NCBI GenBank assembly: GCA_030528555.1
Contig: JAUMYQ010000006.1
Location: 1-64,000, forward strand
Source: Porphyromonadaceae bacterium
Lineage (GTDB): Bacteria; Bacteroidota; Bacteroidia; Bacteroidales; Porphyromonadaceae
Reading direction: 5' to 3'
Length of the DNA stretch: 64,000 nucleotides
Below, in pieces: positions 61,672 to 64,000 of this stretch. The notes beneath the pieces were generated by a model that was not told the origin of the DNA, ran no database searches, and worked only from the letters and a program-made list of their open reading frames with translations. Position 1 is the stretch's first letter. Every line of letters begins with the position of its first letter. The translations under genes and the position numbers were made by a program.

Positions 61672-64000
61672 CTAAATGTCTCGTCCTAGTACAAAATGGA
61701 TGTTGCTACCACCTCGTTCTCGACTAAAGGGGTTAGGACGATCGAAACCATAAGCCCAATCAAGTCCCAGAAGCCCCACCATCGGCAGCATAATACGCAC
61801 GCCAAGCCCAGCCGACCTTCTTACATCAAACGGATTGTACTGCCCTATATTACGCCACGCATTACCTGCCTCAAGGAAACCAAGTACCCAAATGGTCGTG
61901 CTCTGCTCAAAAATGAGTGGATATCGTAACTCGAGCGTGGTACGGAAGTAGGAATAGGCATAGTCATAATTCGCCCCAGCGATGCTACCATTGCGATAGC
62001 CACGCAGACCGATGGTCTCATTCATATAGCCACCCATCCCAGCGCTCATCATATCTCCCCCCATGTAGTAGGTACCAAAAGGCGAACGCTTGTACCTATT
62101 ATAACTACTGATGATACCACCGTCAATACGAGCCATCAGTACGGGAGTGCGCTTGACCGTCATGGGATTCAAGAGCGGTAAGAAGATCTTGCCCGAGTAA
62201 CGCCACTTGTGATACTCTATAAAGCGATAACGATCGGCCTCGGGCAGGTCGGCACGGCTATAGTCCACTTTATCGAAGAGAGAATAAGGTGGCGTTAGGT
62301 TGAGCGAGACGCTAAACTCAGAGCCCCGACGCGTATAGATAGGATTATCTACCGAATTGCGCTCCAATCGTAGCTCAAGATTGATGTCATTGGCACTACC
62401 ATGATGAAAATTCTCAAAGGTTTGATAGATCCAATTGTTCAAGCTGTAGTGAGTGTAGTTGAGTGCACCGTAGACTTGAAACCAGTTATCTGGCCAACTA
62501 AGTTTACGCCCGTTGCCGATAGTCAGACCAAAAGTTGTAAGACTCTTGTCGGCATCATAAGCATTCTCATAGATGGAACCTGTACCGCCACCTGGCGTTC
62601 CATAGCGACCTCCATAGCGAGGATCATAACCGAAGCCACCATGAAAGTAAGGGTTATTAGAGAGCAGACTATTAATCTGATTGCTATAATAACGCTGGTC
62701 AATAGCCGTAGTACGCGAATAGAAAGCACTCACCATTAACAGATTGGGACGCTTCTTCCCGAACCAAGGGTCACTAAATGACACGCTGATTTGGTTGTAA
62801 TACCTCGCATTAGTCTGGGCATTGATAGAAAGCTTCTGTCCATCTCCCTGAGGAATAATCCCCTTGTACATACTAGGACGGAAGAGGTTCTGAATAGAGA
62901 AGTTCGTAAAGGTAAAGCCCACAGAGCCGATGATACCGGTCTGGCTCCACCCAAGCGAGATCTGCAGCTGGTCGTTACTCTTAGGCACAAGGTCGTACTC
63001 AATATCTACTGTACCGTTCTGAGGGTCAGGGATTGGTTTGGGTACAGACTTCTCCGCATCGAAGTGACCTATTTGGTTGATGAGACGGTAGGAGTTCATC
63101 AAGTCCTCTTTACTGAAGAGGGTCCCTGGCTTGGTATACAATTCACGGCGAATAACATCTTCATAGACGACATCATTACCTCTAATCTTCACCTTATTGA
63201 TGGTAGCCTGTGGCCCCTCGGAGATACGGATATCAAGAGACACAGAGTCTCCCACAACATTCGTCTCTACAGGATCTATGCCAGCGAAGATATAACCATT
63301 GTTGTAATAGAGGTTACTCACTGCATCTTCGTCTATCTGTAGTCGCTCCTCTAATCTCTTTTGGTCATAAACATCCCCTGGCTTAACTCCCAGTACATGT
63401 TCTAGTGCATCGTTGGTATACTTCGTATTTCCCACGAAACGAATGTCTTTGATATAGTACTTATGTCCCTCGCTGACCTTGAGATAAAGGTCTACCTTGC
63501 GAGGATCATCTGTGCGCCTAGCCAGGCTATCGACAAGGATCTCAGCATCACGATAACCAGCCTGATGATAACGTTTGAGGATGTTCTGCACATCGTTCTC
63601 ACGCTCAACATCCACCAGCTTCTTGGTCGAGAACAACTCTAGGATACTCGACCAAGGTCGCTTAAAGGAGAAGACCTCGTTGGTCTTCTTCATCGCCTTA
63701 CGAAGCTGATTGTCCGTCAGGGCTTCGTTCCCCTCGAAGAAGATATTTTGGATCTTCGTCTTACCGCTCCTGTCGATATCAATAGTAAGGTCTACAAACT
63801 GCTTACTATCGGCACTTGGAGCTTGAGAGATCTTCATTTTCATCTCCCGATAACCCTTTTCATCGAAGTACTTTTTGATAAGCTGACGGATACGATCAAA
63901 AACGTTGGGGGAGATCTGCTGCCCACGCCGTAGCCCTACACGCTTCTCTAGCTCCTCTCTGTCGCTCTTACCCACCCCTATATAAGTCACTGCACCTACA
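61672..64000 (-). CDS. bamA: Outer-membrane assembly factor BamA (5' end off window)
   Basis: At least 776 residues, open to the right edge (the codon at 63988-63990 is GTG inside the gene, preceded in frame by VGA). It shows POTRA domains with the repeated GNxxx pattern (IQNIFFEGNEALTDNQLRKA; IKDIRFVGNTKYTNDALEHV; INKVKIRGNDVVYEDVIRRE) and the 16-strand Omp85 barrel ending NIHFVLGRDI. The barrel motif with RGY is visible as IGLRGYRNGS. It inserts beta-barrel proteins into the outer membrane, presumably including HmuR and the T9SS barrels. Usual length in Porphyromonas is near 890 residues. Confidence 0.94.
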   Translation of the reverse strand, partial: VGAVTYIGVGKSDREELEKRVGLRRGQQISPNVFDRIRQLIKKYFDEKGYREMKMKISQAPSADSKQFVDLTIDIDRSGKTKIQNIFFEGNEALTDNQLRKAMKKTNEVFSFKRPWSSILELFSTKKLVDVERENDVQNILKRYHQAGYRDAEILVDSLARRTDDPRKVDLYLKVSEGHKYYIKDIRFVGNTKYTNDALEHVLGVKPGDVYDQKRLEERLQIDEDAVSNLYYNNGYIFAGIDPVETNVVGDSVSLDIRISEGPQATINKVKIRGNDVVYEDVIRRELYTKPGTLFSKEDLMNSYRLINQIGHFDAEKSVPKPIPDPQNGTVDIEYDLVPKSNDQLQISLGWSQTGIIGSVGFTFTNFSIQNLFRPSMYKGIIPQGDGQKLSINAQTNARYYNQISVSFSDPWFGKKRPNLLMVSAFYSRTTAIDQRYYSNQINSLLSNNPYFHGGFGYDPRYGGRYGTPGGGTGSIYENAYDADKSLTTFGLTIGNGRKLSWPDNWFQVYGALNYTHYSLNNWIYQTFENFHHGSANDINLELRLERNSVDNPIYTRRGSEFSVSLNLTPPYSLFDKVDYSRADLPEADRYRFIEYHKWRYSGKIFLPLLNPMTVKRTPVLMARIDGGIISSYNRYKRSPFGTYYMGGDMMSAGMGGYMNETIGLRGYRNGSIAGANYDYAYSYFRTTLELRYPLIFEQSTTIWVLGFLEAGNAWRNIGQYNPFDVRRSAGLGVRIMLPMVGLLGLDWAYGFDRPNPFSRERGGSNIHFVLGRDI

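Overview
The window looks like a chromosomal segment of a Bacteroidales bacterium, most likely Porphyromonas or a close relative. The reasons are a complete hmu-type haem-uptake cluster (HmuY, HmuR, CobN-like HmuS, HmuTUV), BACON-domain lipoproteins, a type IX secretion (T9SS) C-terminal signal, Bacteroidetes-style promoters (TTG, 19-20 bp, TAnnTTTG), a pyruvate:ferredoxin oxidoreductase and the bamA-ompH-ompH block. The genus is inference; no rRNA gene is present.

Region 1 (1-10374) is an integrative, mobilizable element in decay. It carries an EcoRI-family adenine methylase (cut by the left edge), a DUF3853 helix-turn-helix protein, a RepA-like ATPase, a CHC2/Toprim primase, a MobV/Pre relaxase, an HD-domain protein, a DUF1016 (YhcG) nuclease, an AAA ATPase with a C-terminal HEPN-like motif, and a tyrosine recombinase. 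Four of these genes are broken: the ATPase at an 11-C tract, the relaxase at a 6-C tract, YhcG by two stops and a frameshift, and the integrase by one stop. The element interrupts a phage structural gene. Region 2 (10375-12965) is the remaining prophage piece: the 3' part of that gene, a collagen-like tail or fibre protein and a D12-class Dam methylase.

Region 3 (13219-32737, all on the minus strand) is core genome: mazG, dsbD, two RluA-type pseudouridine synthases, divIC, a PASTA protein, mlaFE, queD, slyD, an FHA protein, a C-terminal processing protease, pyrC, a dolichol-phosphate-mannose-synthase-like glycosyltransferase, trxB, tRNA-Thr, purN, rpoN and murF.

Region 4 (33171-51794, plus strand) is the most interesting part. 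It is an apparent iron/haem acquisition cluster starting at a strong Bacteroidetes promoter. It encodes three paralogous BACON lipoproteins, a lipoprotein subtilisin that also carries a T9SS sorting domain, a PorV/PorQ-like outer-membrane barrel, an HmuY-like lipoprotein lacking the histidine ligands, the CobN-like HmuS, a second HmuY with both histidines, HmuR, and an inner-membrane HmuT/HmuU(ExbB)/HmuV(DUF2149) module. The natural reading is capture and proteolysis of a host haemoprotein, haem pick-up by two hemophore-like lipoproteins, TonB-dependent import through HmuR and iron removal by HmuS. The cluster is flanked by oppositely oriented copies of a ~100-bp palindromic repeat that occurs four times in the window.

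Region 5 (52294-64000) holds nifJ, a frameshifted phosphoethanolamine-transferase-like sulfatase gene, dapA, a BamE/DUF4476-like lipoprotein, two OmpH/Skp chaperones and bamA (cut by the right edge).
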